A stretch of 8,063 nucleotides of DNA. Origin: Candidatus Eiseniibacteriota bacterium (GTDB taxonomy: Bacteria > JAFGKV01). Location of the stretch: positions 1-8,063 of the forward strand of contig JALOPK010000144.1 of assembly GCA_025453925.1 (NCBI GenBank). The letters are read 5' to 3'. Below the pieces are notes generated by a model, which ran no database searches, was not told where the DNA came from, and saw only the letters and a program-made list of their open reading frames with translations. Below are positions 7,140-8,063 of the stretch, piece by piece. Every line of letters starts with the position of its first letter. The stretch's first letter is position 1. The position numbers were made by a program, and so were the translations under genes.

Positions 7140-7439
7140 ATGAAGCTCCTCGCCCTTGAGAAGGAACGACCGGGTGTGACCGACGGGGAGTTTGCCCGGC
7201 ATCTCAAGGCGGAGGCACTCCGTGCGTGGGAACTGTACCAGTCCGGCGTGATCCGCGAGCTCTACTTTCGGGCCGACCAGAGCACGGCAGTCCTGATTCT
7301 GGAATGTGCCAGCATCGAAGAGGCACAACGCGCCCTCGCTACCCTCCCTCTCGTCAGGGAAGACCTCATCTCCTTTGACCTCATCCCCCTCCGCCCCTAC
7401 CCAGGATTCGCCCGGCTGTTCGGGGGAAGGACGGCCTGA
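7140..7439 (+). CDS. Muconolactone delta-isomerase-like small protein (ferredoxin-like alpha/beta fold)
   Basis: The product is 99 residues long, starting at the ATG at 7140. It resembles the muconolactone delta-isomerase-like family: an initial beta strand MKLLALEKE, a helix DGEFARHLKAEALRAWELYQSGV (about 15-37), the strand IRELYFRADQSTAVLILEC, a second helix SIEEAQRALATLP, and the last strand SFDLIPLRPYPGFARLF. Such proteins form dimers of ferredoxin-like barrels. Relatives are often annotated as muconolactone isomerase or even superoxide dismutase without biochemical support, and no aromatic catabolism genes are here, so I do not claim the classical reaction. It lies 53 bases after the redox-type gene and probably shares its transcript. 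It has no signal peptide or Cys cluster. The fold call is good; the reaction is open. Confidence 0.82.
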   Translation: MKLLALEKERPGVTDGEFARHLKAEALRAWELYQSGVIRELYFRADQSTAVLILECASIEEAQRALATLPLVREDLISFDLIPLRPYPGFARLFGGRTA

Positions 7440-7492
7440 GCCCGGCGATACCCGCAATTCGTTCCCGGGGTGTCTCGCACCCATCTTGAGAC

Positions 7493-7522
7493 TTGACCGC
7501 GCGGGCGCGGGCACGCTAAATG
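7493..7522 (+). promoter_or_regulatory. Possible promoter for the C25-type peptidase gene
   Basis: TTGACC (7493-7498) and TAAATG (7517-7522) are separated by 18 bases, with the second an AT-rich island in GC-rich sequence. The -35 matches the consensus in five of six positions, but the -10 in only three of six. It would give a leader of roughly 130 bases before the ATG at 7659. Confidence 0.3.
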
Positions 7523-7559
7523 CAAATCGGTCTCGCTTGTCTCAGCCCTTCGCAGAGGT

Positions 7560-7584
7560 GAGGCGATCGTGCGCGATTAGCCTC
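7560..7584 (+). repeat. Hairpin in the presumed leader of the C25-type gene
   Basis: GAGGC (7560-7564) pairs with GCCTC (7580-7584), and inside it ATCG (7566-7569) pairs with CGAT (7574-7577) around a TGCG tetraloop, with a small G/TA internal loop. No T-run follows, so it is more likely a leader structure than a terminator of the preceding gene. Confidence 0.3.
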
Positions 7585-7658
7585 GCTGTCATGTCTACAA
7601 TCTGCCATCGGAGATCGAGCTCTCGCCATCCCCGTCCCAACTCCCCATGGAGGCCTCC

Positions 7659-8063
7659 ATGCGTCAGTTCCTTAGGTTCAACGCCGCCTGTATAGTCCTC
7701 GCCGTGGTCGCCCACGCCGGCACGCACGAAAGCCTCGTGACCCTTGACCCCTTGGCGAATCCTGCCCATCCGGCGTTCACCGTTTTGGGGGAATCTGAGG
7801 GCTCACTGCGGCTTGAGATGCGGGTATCGGCGTTGGGGCGGGAGGAGTTGCCCATCGAGGGCGAGAGGTTCCAGGCGCTGACCATACCGGGCGGCGACAT
7901 CCGCGGCGAGACCGGGCAGCCGGGGCTTCCGGTGATCACGCGGCTGGTGGCGGTGCCGAGCGACGTTTCAGTGGTAGAGGCGGGCGCACCGGCCCTGATG
8001 CACAGTCTGCGGGTCGTGCCGCTGACGTTCGCGCCGGTGGCGTATGATCCGGTGAGCGGAGAG
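7659..8063 (+). CDS. Secreted gingipain-like C25 family peptidase, N-terminal propeptide only
   Basis: The frame from the ATG at 7659 runs off the right edge after 135 codons. The protein starts with a classical signal peptide: MRQFLRF, a hydrophobic core (about 9-18) and AHA at 18-20 as a likely signal peptidase I site. The mature start contains PAFTVLGESEGSLRLEMRVSALGREELPIEGERFQALTIPGG and the motif GETGQPGLPVITRLVAVPSDVSV. This G-x-P-x-LP-x-x-x-x-x-VP pattern is typical of the gingipain (C25) propeptide, so a caspase-like cysteine protease domain and a sorting or Ig-like domain are expected beyond the edge. I chose 7659 over the in-frame ATG at 7647 because GGAGG (7649-7653) sits five bases before it and would otherwise be inside the gene. 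It would be exported and matured by removal of the propeptide. The family call rests on the propeptide pattern only; the catalytic domain is not in view. Confidence 0.75.
   Translation, partial: MRQFLRFNAACIVLAVVAHAGTHESLVTLDPLANPAHPAFTVLGESEGSLRLEMRVSALGREELPIEGERFQALTIPGGDIRGETGQPGLPVITRLVAVPSDVSVVEAGAPALMHSLRVVPLTFAPVAYDPVSGE

Overview
The window is GC-rich, densely coded bacterial DNA with nine supported protein genes, two of them cut by the window edges. The gene types point to a Gram-negative, environmental lineage of the FCB kind (candidate Eisenbacteria, Latescibacteria or Gemmatimonadota relatives). The clues are a secreted protein that reads like a gingipain-type C25 peptidase propeptide, a lipoprotein with a Cys-Gly-Asp...NPLDPE start, a GAF/sigma-54 activator and a membrane-anchored Hanks kinase. 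The phylum is an inference; there is no rRNA or other phylogenetic marker here. No tRNA, rRNA, CRISPR array, transposase or integrase was seen.

Left part (1-3444, minus strand): a tightly packed three-gene operon transcribed leftwards. First comes a lipoprotein with a carboxypeptidase-regulatory-like module and an FN3-like C-terminus. Next is a GAF-AAA+-Fis sigma-54 activator whose ATG overlaps the lipoprotein stop in ATGA. Last is a Ser/Thr kinase whose ATG overlaps the activator stop in ATGGCTGA; it has a predicted membrane helix and runs off the left edge. The double stop/start overlap suggests the three proteins are made in proportion and work in one signalling chain from envelope to sigma-54 transcription. 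This is the best candidate for a little-described system in the window.

Middle (3445-5183): a 324-base divergent intergenic region leads to a rightward pair, a HAD phosphatase and a class I SAM methyltransferase, again coupled by an ATGA overlap. The substrate is unknown. A 416-base gene-free stretch follows (5184-5599) with a perfect 20-bp AT-rich palindrome and two further dyads.

Right part (5600-8063, plus strand): a PhzF-family isomerase; a 227-base spacer with CGAA repeats, a strong hairpin and an imperfect REP-like inverted repeat; a C_GCAxxG_C_C redox-type protein; a 99-residue muconolactone-isomerase-like protein; and, after a 219-base spacer, the start of a secreted C25-type peptidase that runs off the right edge. 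The PhzF protein, the redox protein and the small isomerase-like protein look like individual metabolic genes. Only the last two are close enough (53 bases) to suggest cotranscription.
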